64,000 nucleotides of DNA from JAYODW01 sp038116745 (GTDB taxonomy: Bacteria > Pseudomonadota > Gammaproteobacteria > Ga0077536): NCBI GenBank assembly GCA_038116745.1, contig JAYODW010000003.1, positions 66,860 to 130,859 of the forward strand, read 5' to 3'. Below, one piece after another: positions 1 through 8,412 of the stretch; position 1 is the first letter of the stretch, and each line of letters begins with the position of its first letter. The position numbers and the translations under genes were made by a program. The notes under the pieces are model-generated. The model searched no databases. It was not told the DNA's origin and saw nothing but the letters and a program-made list of their open reading frames with translations.

Positions 1-263
1 GCTGCATCGAAGCCTTCATGGCCGGTGAGCTGGATGCCATCGATGCCGCGATGGCGAAGATGTTCCTGTCCAACCTGCATTGCAAAACGGTGGACGAGTG
101 CCTGCAGCTGTTCGGCGGCTGGGGCTATATGTGGGAGTACCCGATCGCGCGTGCCTACGCCGACGCACGGGTGGTGAAGATCGCCGGCGGCTCGATCGAG
201 ATCATGAAATACCTGATCGGACGGGACATGTTCCGGCACTATCGGGAAGGGCAGGGCGGCTAG
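1..263 (+). CDS. acyl-CoA dehydrogenase, C-terminal fragment (5' end outside window)
   Basis: The gene is open from the window edge in the frame that starts at base 3 and ends at TAG 261-263, so about 87 C-terminal residues are seen. They match the C-terminal helical domain of acyl-CoA dehydrogenases: an invariant-type FGGWGYMWEYPIARAYAD stretch (helix-breaking glycines plus the catalytic-loop region) and the closing GGSIEIMKYLIGRDM helix. Such enzymes are FAD-dependent and oxidise acyl-CoA thioesters to 2-enoyl-CoA in the cytoplasm. The chain length or branched substrate cannot be told from this piece. An AlkB-like monooxygenase follows on the same strand after 177 bp, which fits alkane or fatty-acid breakdown, but they need not share a transcript. 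Confidence 0.85.
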   Translation, partial: CIEAFMAGELDAIDAAMAKMFLSNLHCKTVDECLQLFGGWGYMWEYPIARAYADARVVKIAGGSIEIMKYLIGRDMFRHYREGQGG

Positions 264-319
264 CCGCGCGCGTGGCCAGATCCAGGTGCGCTGGAGTTTG
301 GTGCCCGTTTATTGATTAA

Positions 320-335
320 AACTTCAATAGAAGTT
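320..335. promoter_or_regulatory. 16-bp palindrome upstream of the AlkB-like gene (operator-like)
   Basis: AACTTC-AATA-GAAGTT is a perfect 6+4+6 inverted repeat in an AT-rich patch, 105 bp before the likely ATG of the AlkB-like gene. No T-run follows, so it does not look like a terminator of the preceding gene. A dimeric regulator site is the simplest reading, but no regulator gene lies next to it and the site is inferred from symmetry alone. Confidence 0.3.
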
Positions 336-440
336 AGCGTCGGTGTCGATAGCGCCGCCTCGAGGAGCGTATCGCGGTGGCAAATGCGTGGCACAGATTG
401 TCTCAGCAGAGCTGTGGTGAAGAGAAAGAAGGAGTGCACA

Positions 441-1550
441 ATGTTTTTTGACTATGCGCGTTACTACCTAACCTTCGGCTTGCAGCTGATGACCGCCGCC
501 GGTCTGCTGCTCGGCGGCGCGTGGGCGTGGCTGGGTCTGAGCACGCTGTTCGTGTTCGCTGTTGCCGACGAACTTCTGCCGCTGGATCTGGCGCCGCGCC
601 GCATGAATAACCAGGCGCTGGCCAGCGTGCCGCTGTGGCTGTGCACCCTGAGCGGCCCGCTGCTGGTGCTGCTGCTGGCGTGGACCGCAGCGCAGGGGAA
701 CTTCGCAGGGCTCGACTGGGCCGGTGCGGTGATCAGCACCGCCTGGCTGTCGGTCATCGGCTACGTCCCTTCGAGCCACGAGCTCTACCATCAGCGCAGC
801 TGGCTCGCGCAGTTTGTCGGCAACTATGGGCAGGTGGTGTACCTCGACTGCACGCGCAGCGTCGGGCACACGGTGGGCCACCATATCGACGTCGGTACCA
901 AGGAGGATTCGGATACCGCACCGCGCGGCAAGGATCTGTACTCGTTCACCCTGAAGGCGCTGGTCGACAGCACTATCCTGTCTTCGAAGATCGAAAGCGA
1001 CGCGCTCGAGAAGCGTGGCTACAGCCGCTGGTCGTGGCGCCATCGGGCGTGGAAGGCCGTGCTTGCGCAGCTCGTGTTTCACGCGGTCGCCTATGCCATC
1101 GCCGGCTGGACGGGCGTCGCTGCCGCGCTGGCGTCGATGCTGGTCGCCCGTCTCTGGGTCGAGTCGTTCAACTACTTTCAGCATTACGGCATCGTGCGCG
1201 CACCGGGTAAGCCAGTGGCGCGCCGCCATCTGTGGAATCATCTGGGCTACCTGACCCGCCCGGTGGCGATGGAGATTACCAACCACGCCGATCACCACCT
1301 GGATTCCTACATCCCCTACTACAAGCTGCAGCCCGATCCGACCGCGATCCGCATGCCGAACGTCTTCCTGTGTTTTCTGGCCGCGCTGGTGCCGCCGCTG
1401 TGGCACCGCTACATCATCATGCCTGCGCTGAAAGAGTGGGATCTCAAGTTCGCCAGTGCCGAGGAGCGCGAGATCGCGCGTGCGCAGAATCTCGCTGCAG
1501 GGTGGCCGGACTGGTTCAGCGAGGCGCCGCAGCAGGCGGTCGCCGCATAG
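441..1550 (+). CDS. AlkB-like membrane di-iron alkane/fatty-acid monooxygenase
   Basis: This is a 369-aa integral membrane di-iron hydroxylase of the AlkB/fatty-acid desaturase superfamily. Histidine boxes are HELYH (residues 103-107), HTVGHH (123-128), the AlkB-type NYFQHYG and the last NHADHH box, between hydrophobic membrane segments. AlkB enzymes hydroxylate the terminal carbon of alkanes using rubredoxin and O2; neither rubredoxin nor its reductase is seen here. I chose ATG 441 because GAAGGAG lies just upstream; an in-frame extension to 312 is possible but has no ribosome site and reads as low-complexity leader. The spacing of the boxes is shorter than in classical AlkB, so the substrate may differ. 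A strong terminator follows at 1560-1590. Confidence 0.8.
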   Translation: MFFDYARYYLTFGLQLMTAAGLLLGGAWAWLGLSTLFVFAVADELLPLDLAPRRMNNQALASVPLWLCTLSGPLLVLLLAWTAAQGNFAGLDWAGAVISTAWLSVIGYVPSSHELYHQRSWLAQFVGNYGQVVYLDCTRSVGHTVGHHIDVGTKEDSDTAPRGKDLYSFTLKALVDSTILSSKIESDALEKRGYSRWSWRHRAWKAVLAQLVFHAVAYAIAGWTGVAAALASMLVARLWVESFNYFQHYGIVRAPGKPVARRHLWNHLGYLTRPVAMEITNHADHHLDSYIPYYKLQPDPTAIRMPNVFLCFLAALVPPLWHRYIIMPALKEWDLKFASAEEREIARAQNLAAGWPDWFSEAPQQAVAA

Positions 1551-1559
1551 TTCAACCGC

Positions 1560-1590
1560 GCCGCGTCCGCTTCTGGACGCGGCATTTTCC
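1560..1590 (+). terminator. rho-independent terminator after the AlkB-like gene
   Basis: GCCGCGTCC, a 6-nt loop and GGACGCGGC form a perfect 9-bp GC-rich stem, followed by ATTTTCC. It begins 10 bp after the AlkB-like stop codon and sits between convergent genes, so it may also serve the minus-strand hydrolase operon. Confidence 0.75.
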
Positions 1591-1602
1591 TCCCGCCTCC
1601 GG

Positions 1603-2583
1603 TCAGTTCGAGGCGCTCAGGCCCAGGAAGCGTGCTGCCGCGCCGTCCCAGTCGTGCGCCCCGGCGCCGTTGAGGAAGGCGGCCAGCTCGGTCTGCTGGA
1701 TCACATACGGGTAATCCGTCCCGGGAAATACCTGACCCGGGGCGAAGGTGCCGGCCAGATGGTCCAGGTACCCCGGGTCGTAAACCAGACTGTCGTAGAA
1801 GAAGCCGGCTGCGACCACACTCGGTGATGCCCGCAGCGCTTCCTGAAAGCCGTCACTCAGTTCCCAGCTCCGGGTCAGGCGGTGCGCGAGCGGCACGATA
1901 GCGCCGCCGCCATGGCTGAAGCCGAAGCGCAGCGCGGGGAAACGCTCGCTGACGCCGGCCCGGATCAGGGTCGCCGCGGCGAGTCCGGTATCCAGTGGGA
2001 AATTGGCGAACGGCACCAGATCCGGCCAGGTGCTGACCCGCTCGACGCCGATCGGATGCAGCGCGTGGACGAAAATCGCCAGTCCAAGCCGCTCGGCCTC
2101 GGCGTAGAACGGATTGAACCGCGCGTCGCCCGGCATCACGCCATCGATGTTTGATCCGATCTCGACACCGGCGAAGCCATCCGCTTTCAGGCGCGACAGT
2201 TCCCGGGCGGCGAGTTCGACGTCCTGCAGTGGTACGCTGCCCAGGCCGTAAAAGCGTCCCGGCGCGGCGCTGCACAGTTCGGCAATGGCGTGATTCACCC
2301 AGCGGTTGAGTTCGAGGGCCGACGCTGGCTGCATCCAGTAGGACAGCAGTTCCGGCATCGGCGAGAGCGCCTGGGCTGTCAGTCCCTCGCGCTCCATGTC
2401 GTCGATGCGGCGCCCCATCTCCCAGGAACGCGGGTCCAGCTCGCGGAAAGGTTTACCGTCGAATTCGATCGTGGCGCGACCGGCCGCGTGATGCCGCATG
2501 CACGGCCAGCGCCCGCCGCAGCCGGGCGCAGGGTCGGCAGGAAAGGAAGCCGGCACGAGATGGGTATGGACGTCGATCAGCAT
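1603..2583 (-). CDS. metal-dependent amidohydrolase (ACMSD/decarboxylase-like, Amidohydro_2)
   Basis: This 326-aa TIM-barrel hydrolase of the Amidohydro_2 family starts with the metal-binding HTH box (H6-x-H8). Further family marks are the conserved GLGSVPLQD and GFAGVEIGSNIDG strands and, later, a FSHGGG motif. Relatives include aminocarboxymuconate-semialdehyde decarboxylase and resorcylate decarboxylases, which act on ring-cleavage products or aromatic acids. It is last in a minus-strand run after ring dioxygenase alpha and beta, VOC dioxygenase and SDR (61 bp downstream of the SDR stop), so decarboxylation or hydrolysis of the cleavage product is the likely role. The exact reaction cannot be fixed from sequence. 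Confidence 0.75.
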   Translation of the reverse strand: MLIDVHTHLVPASFPADPAPGCGGRWPCMRHHAAGRATIEFDGKPFRELDPRSWEMGRRIDDMEREGLTAQALSPMPELLSYWMQPASALELNRWVNHAIAELCSAAPGRFYGLGSVPLQDVELAARELSRLKADGFAGVEIGSNIDGVMPGDARFNPFYAEAERLGLAIFVHALHPIGVERVSTWPDLVPFANFPLDTGLAAATLIRAGVSERFPALRFGFSHGGGAIVPLAHRLTRSWELSDGFQEALRASPSVVAAGFFYDSLVYDPGYLDHLAGTFAPGQVFPGTDYPYVIQQTELAAFLNGAGAHDWDGAAARFLGLSASN

Positions 2584-2644
2584 GGGTGTTCAGGCTTTGC
2601 GCACGCAGCAGGGCGATCGCGGTGGTCTGCTGTGGAGGAAAAGC

Positions 2645-3388
2645 TCACAGCATGGTGCTGCCGCCGTTGACGCTGATGACCTGGCCGGTGACGAAGCTCG
2701 CTTCATCGCTCGCCAGGTAGGCCACCATCGATGCGACTTCGGCCATGGTCGCGGGTCGGCCCATGGGGATGACGTTGTTGAACTGCATCACCCAGGGGTC
2801 CTGCCGCGCCATCAGTTCAGCCACCATGGGGGTGGCGACCATGCAGGGTGCCACCGTGTTGATGGTGATGTTGCGCTCGGCGAACTCGCGCGCGAGGCCG
2901 GTAGTCAGGCCGTGCATACCTCCCTTGGCTGCGTTGTAGGCGGCGTGTTCGGGCAGACCGTTGCGCACTGAATCCGCACCGAGATTGATGATGCGGCCGC
3001 CACCTTGTTCCAGCATCACCGGCAGTACGCGATGGCAGCACCAGAGCACGGTCCACAGGTTGCGGTCGATGGTCTGTTTCAGCGATTCGGCGGTGTGCTC
3101 GAGAAACGGCCGGATGACGCCGCCGCCGGCGTTGTTGACCAGGATGTCGATCTGCCCCAACCCGCTGCGGGCAGTTTTGACAAGACCGGCCACGGTGTCC
3201 TCCTCACAGAGGTCGCCCACAAAGCTGAGCGCGTCCGGTGCCAGCGCCGCCGCAACGGCAGGTGTGCTCTCCGCGAGATCGGCGAGGCACACGCGCGCGC
3301 CCTCGGCGACCAGGCGTTCGGCGATGGCCAGTCCGATCCCTGCTGCGCCCCCGGTGACGATGGCGGTTTTTCCCTCGAGTCGAGGCAT
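2645..3388 (-). CDS. SDR-family dehydrogenase (cis-diol/hydroxyacyl dehydrogenase-like)
   Basis: A 247-aa classical short-chain dehydrogenase. Cofactor motif TGGAAGIG at residues 12-19, NNAG at 85-88, catalytic Ser140, Tyr151 and Lys155 in YNAAK, and the closing GQVISVNGG. I placed the start at ATG 3388 (MPRLEGK), 1 bp after the upstream VOC stop; the longer in-frame reading to 3628 would run inside the VOC gene. It most likely oxidises the dihydrodiol formed by the adjacent ring-hydroxylating dioxygenase, using NAD(P)+. A general alcohol or 3-hydroxyacyl substrate is the alternative. Confidence 0.85.
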   Translation of the reverse strand: MPRLEGKTAIVTGGAAGIGLAIAERLVAEGARVCLADLAESTPAVAAALAPDALSFVGDLCEEDTVAGLVKTARSGLGQIDILVNNAGGGVIRPFLEHTAESLKQTIDRNLWTVLWCCHRVLPVMLEQGGGRIINLGADSVRNGLPEHAAYNAAKGGMHGLTTGLAREFAERNITINTVAPCMVATPMVAELMARQDPWVMQFNNVIPMGRPATMAEVASMVAYLASDEASFVTGQVISVNGGSTML

Positions 3389-3389
3389 A

Positions 3390-4292
3390 TCAGATCTCCA
3401 GTGTTTCCAGTGCGCCGCTGCTGCCGAAGCGGGCCTCGGGGACGGCGCCCCAGTAGTCGATCGACTCGAGTGTGGGTGGCAGCCGCCGCGGCGGGCGCGG
3501 ATCCTGCTCGGGAAACTCTTCCATGCCGAAGCTGTATTCGAGGGTGATGCCGTCCGGGTCGAGAAAGTAGAAGAAGATAGACTCTGACGGTGGATGACGT
3601 CCGGGCCCGAAGACCACCGGGGCATCAAGCCTGCGGGCGCGGTACAGCGCGCGCCCGATGTCGTCGATGTCGGTCACCATGAAGTTGACGTGATGCAGCT
3701 GATTGCGCTCTGCGCGGCTCAGGCCCAGCGAGTGATGCAGCGGATTCGGGAAGCAGCGCAGAAACGTCACCGCACCGTCGATGCGGTCGGATACGCGGTA
3801 GTTCAGCTGCTCGGTGAAAAACCGCTCCGACGCGTCATGTTCCGCGCAGCCGAGCACCACGTGTCCGAGCCGCACGATCCGGGCCACGGTCGGTGTAAAA
3901 GCGCTCGCGGCGGCGGCAAAGCCCGCGAAATATTCAAAGGTCGCGCCGGTGGAAGGCTCGGTCACGCGAAACGCGCTGCCAAGCCCGAGTGCCGCACAGT
4001 GCTCCTCGGCAAGGTCGTAGCAGGTCAGCCCCTGCTGTTCCAGGTGTCGCCTCAGGGTGACGCAGTCTTCCTCCGTCGCCATCTCCCAGCCCACCCGGCG
4101 CAGGCCCGGACGGTCAGACTGGTGCAGGATGACATCGTGATGACGAGCGCTGCAGCGATAGAGAAATTCTTTATCTGGCGCTTCACCGGCAGGCTGCAGG
4201 CCCACCATGGCCTGATAGAAGTCGTGCGCGCGCACCTGATCGGTGACGTTCAGCGCAACGTAGGCGAGGCGCCGGTAGCGGAAAGCAGTCAT
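3390..4292 (-). CDS. VOC-family extradiol ring-cleavage dioxygenase
   Basis: This 300-aa protein has two glyoxalase/VOC domains, as in BphC-type extradiol dioxygenases. Likely Fe(II) ligands are His144 (RLGHVVLG), His201 (QLHHVNFMV) and Glu252 (GITLEYS), all in the C-terminal domain as in the family. Length fits the usual 290-310 aa. These enzymes open catechol-type rings next to the diol. It lies between the dioxygenase beta subunit (11 bp) and the SDR (1 bp), so ring hydroxylation, diol oxidation and ring cleavage are encoded together. Substrate size is not predictable. Confidence 0.85.
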   Translation of the reverse strand: MTAFRYRRLAYVALNVTDQVRAHDFYQAMVGLQPAGEAPDKEFLYRCSARHHDVILHQSDRPGLRRVGWEMATEEDCVTLRRHLEQQGLTCYDLAEEHCAALGLGSAFRVTEPSTGATFEYFAGFAAAASAFTPTVARIVRLGHVVLGCAEHDASERFFTEQLNYRVSDRIDGAVTFLRCFPNPLHHSLGLSRAERNQLHHVNFMVTDIDDIGRALYRARRLDAPVVFGPGRHPPSESIFFYFLDPDGITLEYSFGMEEFPEQDPRPPRRLPPTLESIDYWGAVPEARFGSSGALETLEI

Positions 4293-4303
4293 GGTGAAGG
4301 TCT

Positions 4304-4810
4304 CTAAAGAATGATGCTCACCTTACCCTGCTCGCGGATGTCGTCCTGGTCGATGAACGTGGTTTTTTCCAGGATCCTGGGCGCGCCCTCAGAGCAGGTC
4401 AGCAGGTAGCGGTGATGGCCAAAAAAAGTGTCGGTGCGCCCCATCTTGCTACGCCAGGTGACGTAGTTGGCGCAGGCTTCAAAGCGCGCGTCGTTGCCAC
4501 CGAGGATACGAACGTTGCTGATCATGCGTCGACAGCGGGAGCGGGGGAATTCGGCGTGCGCGGTGCGCTTCTTGAGTCTTTTGACCCGCTCGGTGAGACG
4601 GTGGTAGTCGTCGGCGACATAGAACAGGGTCGTCGCCGGAACCGCTGAGTCATCCGCGCCGGCAGGTGGCACCAGGTAGCGCGCCCCTTCCGCGAACAGC
4701 GCGAGCCAGCCGTCGAGGTCCCACTGGTCAAGCAGGGCGGCTTCGAGATAGAGAAAATCCTCCAGCTCGGAGCGGCTCAGCGAAGGCATCTCGGTTGTGG
4801 CGCCACGCAT
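4304..4810 (-). CDS. aromatic-ring-hydroxylating dioxygenase, beta subunit
   Basis: A 168-aa small subunit of a Rieske ring-hydroxylating oxygenase, with the family features EDFLYLEAALLDQWDLDGWL near the start, YVADDYHRL, a basic RVKRLKKRTAHAE stretch and RSKMGRTDTFFGHHRY near the end. The beta subunit is structural, packing with alpha in an (ab)3 assembly. ATG 4810 shares its first base with the TGA of the alpha gene (TGATG), typical of translational coupling. A longer in-frame reading to 4957 overlaps alpha and is not needed. Confidence 0.9.
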   Translation of the reverse strand: MRGATTEMPSLSRSELEDFLYLEAALLDQWDLDGWLALFAEGARYLVPPAGADDSAVPATTLFYVADDYHRLTERVKRLKKRTAHAEFPRSRCRRMISNVRILGGNDARFEACANYVTWRSKMGRTDTFFGHHRYLLTCSEGAPRILEKTTFIDQDDIREQGKVSIIL

Positions 4811-6084
4811 CACTGCGCTCCGGCGACGCGACGGTGCCACTCGCGCCAGAAGGCACGCATCTGCGCCTCGTCGTCCACTCGGGGTGTGACGCTCTGATAG
4901 CCCTTGGAAATGTCGTTCCAGCCGGCCCCGTCGAGATTGCTGTAGCCACGCTGACACAGCGCGAGGGCCTCGCAGTCGTCAGGTGTGGCGAAACCGCCTG
5001 GACCGAGGAACTCGAGGAAGTTGTACAGGCGGAGCTCACGCATCCGCGCTGACTCTTCTTTGGGTGCCAGCGCCCAGGCGTGCACCAGCTGCCGGTCCGG
5101 GGCCTGCGGGAAGAAGGTTCTCACGGTGATCGCCATGATGTCGTTGATCACGAGGTTCGGAAAAATGAGCAGGTTGCGATTGACGGTTGCCATCCGCCTG
5201 GCGCGCTCGGCGCCGAAGCGCTCGACCAGCCGGGCGTAGCTGGCCGCCACTTCGCGCCCGGCCTCCTCGCCCCAGGCGGGGACCGCCTGGGCCACCGGTC
5301 GCCCCCACGGTGCGGTGTACTCGACGACCGCGTGGCCCTGGCCAAGATCGTGGGCCTGACCCTCGATGGCGATATCGACCAGCGCGCCCGGTTTGGAGCG
5401 CACGTAGTCGAAGTAGCTCACATGGGTCGGCAGGCCGTGATAGCCGTCAAAGCTGTTTTCGCACAGCAGTTTCCAGTTGGCAGAAAAGCCGTAGGTCTGC
5501 GTGCCGCCGACAATCTCCATTTCGTTCTCTGCCTGATCGAGGATCAGATCGATGAACTCGATCGCAGCGCCGAGGTAGTCGCGCAGGCTGTCCGTGCCCT
5601 GCTGGAAGTGGACGAAGCACAGACCGCGGTAGCTCTCGAGGCGCGCCACAGGCACCAGGTTGTGCAGACCGCTGTCACGGGTTTCAGCGGCGTAATCCTC
5701 GTCGCCGGGACGGTTGATCAGCTGTCCTTCCAGGCTGAAGGTCCAGGAGTGATAAAAACAGCGGAACAGGCTGCCGTTACCCTGCTGTTCGCGGCAGACC
5801 ATGGCGCCTCGGTGCGGACAGCTGTTGTAGAAGCAACGCAGGCCTGCGTCTTTGCCGCGCACCAGCAGCAGCTCCCGACCGCCGACGGTGCGGGTCAGAA
5901 AGTCGCCGGCATCGGGTACTTCCGAGGCGTGGCCGACGTAAAGCCAGCAGCCGGCGAAGATCTGTCGGCGCTCGGCTTCGAGCACGGATTCATCGGTAAA
6001 CACGCGGCGCGCGACGCGGAACAGACCCCGGGCCTGGTCGTCTTCTATGAGGCTCATCGGGGACTGGTCGGGAGAAGCTGCCAT
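4810..6084 (-). CDS. aromatic-ring-hydroxylating dioxygenase, alpha subunit
   Basis: A 424-aa catalytic subunit. Rieske [2Fe-2S] ligands are C89-x-H91 and C109-x2-H112 (CPHRG and CFYHSW). The mononuclear iron site shows D213, H216 and H221 in NSFDGYHGLPTH, with the third carboxylate probably in the later ATPDDCEA segment. It inserts O2 into an aromatic ring to give a cis-dihydrodiol. No ferredoxin or reductase gene is in the window, so electron partners must be elsewhere. I favour ATG 6084 (6057 is an alternative). Extending to 6237 would leave no promoter space before the divergent mtoX-type gene and adds residues unlike the family. It is the first gene of a five-gene minus-strand operon. 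Confidence 0.9.
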   Translation of the reverse strand: MAASPDQSPMSLIEDDQARGLFRVARRVFTDESVLEAERRQIFAGCWLYVGHASEVPDAGDFLTRTVGGRELLLVRGKDAGLRCFYNSCPHRGAMVCREQQGNGSLFRCFYHSWTFSLEGQLINRPGDEDYAAETRDSGLHNLVPVARLESYRGLCFVHFQQGTDSLRDYLGAAIEFIDLILDQAENEMEIVGGTQTYGFSANWKLLCENSFDGYHGLPTHVSYFDYVRSKPGALVDIAIEGQAHDLGQGHAVVEYTAPWGRPVAQAVPAWGEEAGREVAASYARLVERFGAERARRMATVNRNLLIFPNLVINDIMAITVRTFFPQAPDRQLVHAWALAPKEESARMRELRLYNFLEFLGPGGFATPDDCEALALCQRGYSNLDGAGWNDISKGYQSVTPRVDDEAQMRAFWREWHRRVAGAQ

Positions 6085-6235
6085 GCTGTAACTGGCCTGT
6101 GTGGTCGGGCTGGCGAAGGTAGCGTGCCCGTTCATGCAAGTAAATTCGGAGCGGCGTTCAAAGGCCGGCGTAGCGCACACGCGCGCTCGATGCGACACTC
6201 CGCTCTCCCAGGAGTAAACGTCAGGAGTGGAAGCC

Positions 6236-7567
6236 ATGGCTCATTCGTCGTTCAGTGCGCGCGTGCGGCGCGGCGCAGGGATGCTTGCGCTGGCGGTGAG
6301 TATGACCGCGTTTGCGGACGAAACCTGCCAATCGCCATACATGACGCCCATCAAGGGGCAGGAAGAATTTGTCTACGTCTGGACCCTTGGCGTTGACGGC
6401 GTCGGTGACGAGTCGGACAAGCTGGTGACGGTGGACGTCCGTCCGGGCAGTGAGACCTACGGCAAGGTTATCAATACTTACTCAGTCGGCGGTCAGCACG
6501 AGGCGCACCATTCGGGGCTGAGCGATGACCGCCGCACCCTGTGGGCCGGCACGCTGGATGACAGCCAGCTCTACCTCTTCGACATCGCGAGCGACCCGGC
6601 GAAGCCGCGCCTGAGAAAACACATTACAGATTTTGTCGAGGCGACCGGCGGCGCGACCGGGCCGCATACCGTATTTGCGCTGCCCGGCCGGGTGCTGATC
6701 ACCGCCACCTCGAACAACCGCGACCATGGCGGGCGCAGCGCGCTGGTCGAGTACAGCAACGAAGGCGACTACATCGCGACCCACTGGATCCCGACGCCCG
6801 ACAACATGCAGGGTGCCACCGGCGCCGAGTTTGCAGACGGCTACAACTACGACGTGCGTGCGCTGCCGCGCAAGAACGTGATGCTGACCTCGAGCTGGAC
6901 CGGCTGGTCAAACTACATGCGTAACGCCAGCGAGGTGATGAGCGACCCGGTGGCGATGAAACGCTTCGGCAACTCGATCACCGTGTGGAATCTGCATACC
7001 CGCCAGCCGCTCAAGGTACTGCAGGTGCCCGGCACCCCCCTGGAGATCCGCTGGGCGCTCAGTCCTGAGCACAACTATGCTTTCACGCATGCCAGCCTGA
7101 CCTCAAAGCTGTGGCTGATTTATGAAGACGCGCAGGGTGAGTGGCAGGCTAAGGAGGTGGCCACAGTCGGCGATCCCGAGAAGCCCACATTTCCGGGCTC
7201 CATCATGATCACCAATGATGATCAGTATCTCTGGTGGCAGGGGATCGGCGACGGCACTACACGCCTGCTGGACATCCGCGACCCGTTCAATCCCAAAGAG
7301 ATCTACGCCAAACGCATCGGCAGCCAGATCAACATGGGCTCGACCAGCTGGGACGGCAAGCGGCTCTATTTCACCTCCTCAGCGCTGTCTAAATGGGACC
7401 GTAACGATGAGCAGGCTGAGCAGTTTCTGCGCGCCTATGATTGGGACGGGAAGGAGCTGGTGCAGACGTTCAGCATCGATTTCATTGCTGAGGGGCTGGG
7501 GCGGGCCCACCAGATGCGCTTCGGTGCCTATAGCCTGTATTCCGATGTGACAACGGCCCAGCGCTGA
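6236..7567 (+). CDS. mtoX: periplasmic selenium-binding-protein-family methanethiol oxidase (SBP56/MtoX type)
   Basis: A 443-aa SBP56-family beta-propeller with an N-terminal Sec signal (RVRRGAGMLALAVSMTAFA, cleaved near residue 25-27). Family marks are the SPYMTPIKG start, LVTVDVRPGSETYGKVI, EAHHSGL and the RAHQMRFG end. Bacterial members with a signal peptide include copper-dependent methanethiol oxidase, which converts CH3SH to formaldehyde, H2S and H2O2. ATG 6236 follows CAGGAG by 9-10 bases. The following SCO1/SenC gene (34 bp gap) and MauG-like gene reproduce the mtoX gene order described for methanethiol oxidase, which is the main reason for the specific call. The exact activity remains inferred. 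Confidence 0.8.
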   Translation: MAHSSFSARVRRGAGMLALAVSMTAFADETCQSPYMTPIKGQEEFVYVWTLGVDGVGDESDKLVTVDVRPGSETYGKVINTYSVGGQHEAHHSGLSDDRRTLWAGTLDDSQLYLFDIASDPAKPRLRKHITDFVEATGGATGPHTVFALPGRVLITATSNNRDHGGRSALVEYSNEGDYIATHWIPTPDNMQGATGAEFADGYNYDVRALPRKNVMLTSSWTGWSNYMRNASEVMSDPVAMKRFGNSITVWNLHTRQPLKVLQVPGTPLEIRWALSPEHNYAFTHASLTSKLWLIYEDAQGEWQAKEVATVGDPEKPTFPGSIMITNDDQYLWWQGIGDGTTRLLDIRDPFNPKEIYAKRIGSQINMGSTSWDGKRLYFTSSALSKWDRNDEQAEQFLRAYDWDGKELVQTFSIDFIAEGLGRAHQMRFGAYSLYSDVTTAQR

Positions 7568-7601
7568 CCCCGCGCTTGGAATAATTGCACGGGCCTGCCG
7601 G

Positions 7602-8408
7602 GTGAACCGCACCGATCGCACGCCGTGGGTGGTGGCTGGTGTTGCGCTGCTCGTGGCCCTGGGGCTCAAACTGCAGACAACTGGACCCTCACCCGCGCCG
7701 CGCCGCACTGCGCCTGCAATAGTTGAGGAGAGCAACGCTGCGGCGCATGAGCCCGCCCACGCGCACGCCGCGATGATGCCGGCAGCGGGGTTGGATCTGT
7801 CCCGCACGGCCGAGTTTGATTTTGATCCCCCGGTAGCAGGGACCTATAGGCTCCCGGTGATCCGGCCGGCGGCTGACGGCGCCGTGCTCGATAGCGCCGG
7901 GACCGCGCGCACGCTGCACGAGCTCTACGCCGGACGCATCGTTCTGCTCAGCTTTATCTACACCCGCTGCACAGATGCCAACGGCTGCCCGCTGGCGACG
8001 GCGGTGCTGTATCGCATTTTCGGCGCCAGTCAGGCGGACGCAGAGCTGGCCGCAAACCTGCGCCTGGTCAGCCTGAGCTTCGACCCGGAACATGACACCC
8101 CCGAGGTCATGGCTGGCTACCGGGATGGTGCAGGGCCGCAGTGGGCAGATGGGGCCGAGTGGTTGGATCTCACAACTGCATCAGAGGCTGAGCTGCAGCC
8201 TATCCTCAACGACTACGATCAGCTTGCGCGGCGACGGGTCGATGACGCAGGCCGGCCGACGGATGTGTTCGGCCACCAGCTGCGCGCCTATCTCATCGAT
8301 CGGCAGCAGCGGATCAGGAACATCTATGGCCTCGGCTTCATGGATCCGCGGCTGCTGGTGGCGGACGTGCGGACCCTGCTGGCCGAGGAACGCGGCGCGG
8401 CGCACTGA
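7602..8408 (+). CDS. SCO1/SenC-family copper chaperone
   Basis: A 268-aa membrane-anchored thioredoxin-fold protein. One N-terminal anchor (residues 8-23) is followed by a periplasmic domain with the copper site: Cys123 and Cys129 in TRCTDANGCP, and His225 in DVFGHQLRAY. The cysteines are separated by five residues instead of the three of classical SCO1 (CPDVC); other bacterial SenC proteins share this wider form as far as I recall. The start is GTG 7602 with a weak ribosome site. Its position behind the SBP56 gene suggests it loads copper into the methanethiol oxidase. Confidence 0.85.
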   Translation: MNRTDRTPWVVAGVALLVALGLKLQTTGPSPAPRRTAPAIVEESNAAAHEPAHAHAAMMPAAGLDLSRTAEFDFDPPVAGTYRLPVIRPAADGAVLDSAGTARTLHELYAGRIVLLSFIYTRCTDANGCPLATAVLYRIFGASQADAELAANLRLVSLSFDPEHDTPEVMAGYRDGAGPQWADGAEWLDLTTASEAELQPILNDYDQLARRRVDDAGRPTDVFGHQLRAYLIDRQQRIRNIYGLGFMDPRLLVADVRTLLAEERGAAH

Positions 8409-8412
8409 GCTG

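Noticed and set aside
5080..6396. Long open frame (438 codons) on the plus strand.
   Set aside because: Lies opposite the dioxygenase alpha gene, whose Rieske and iron sites are complete; no motif in the shadow frame.
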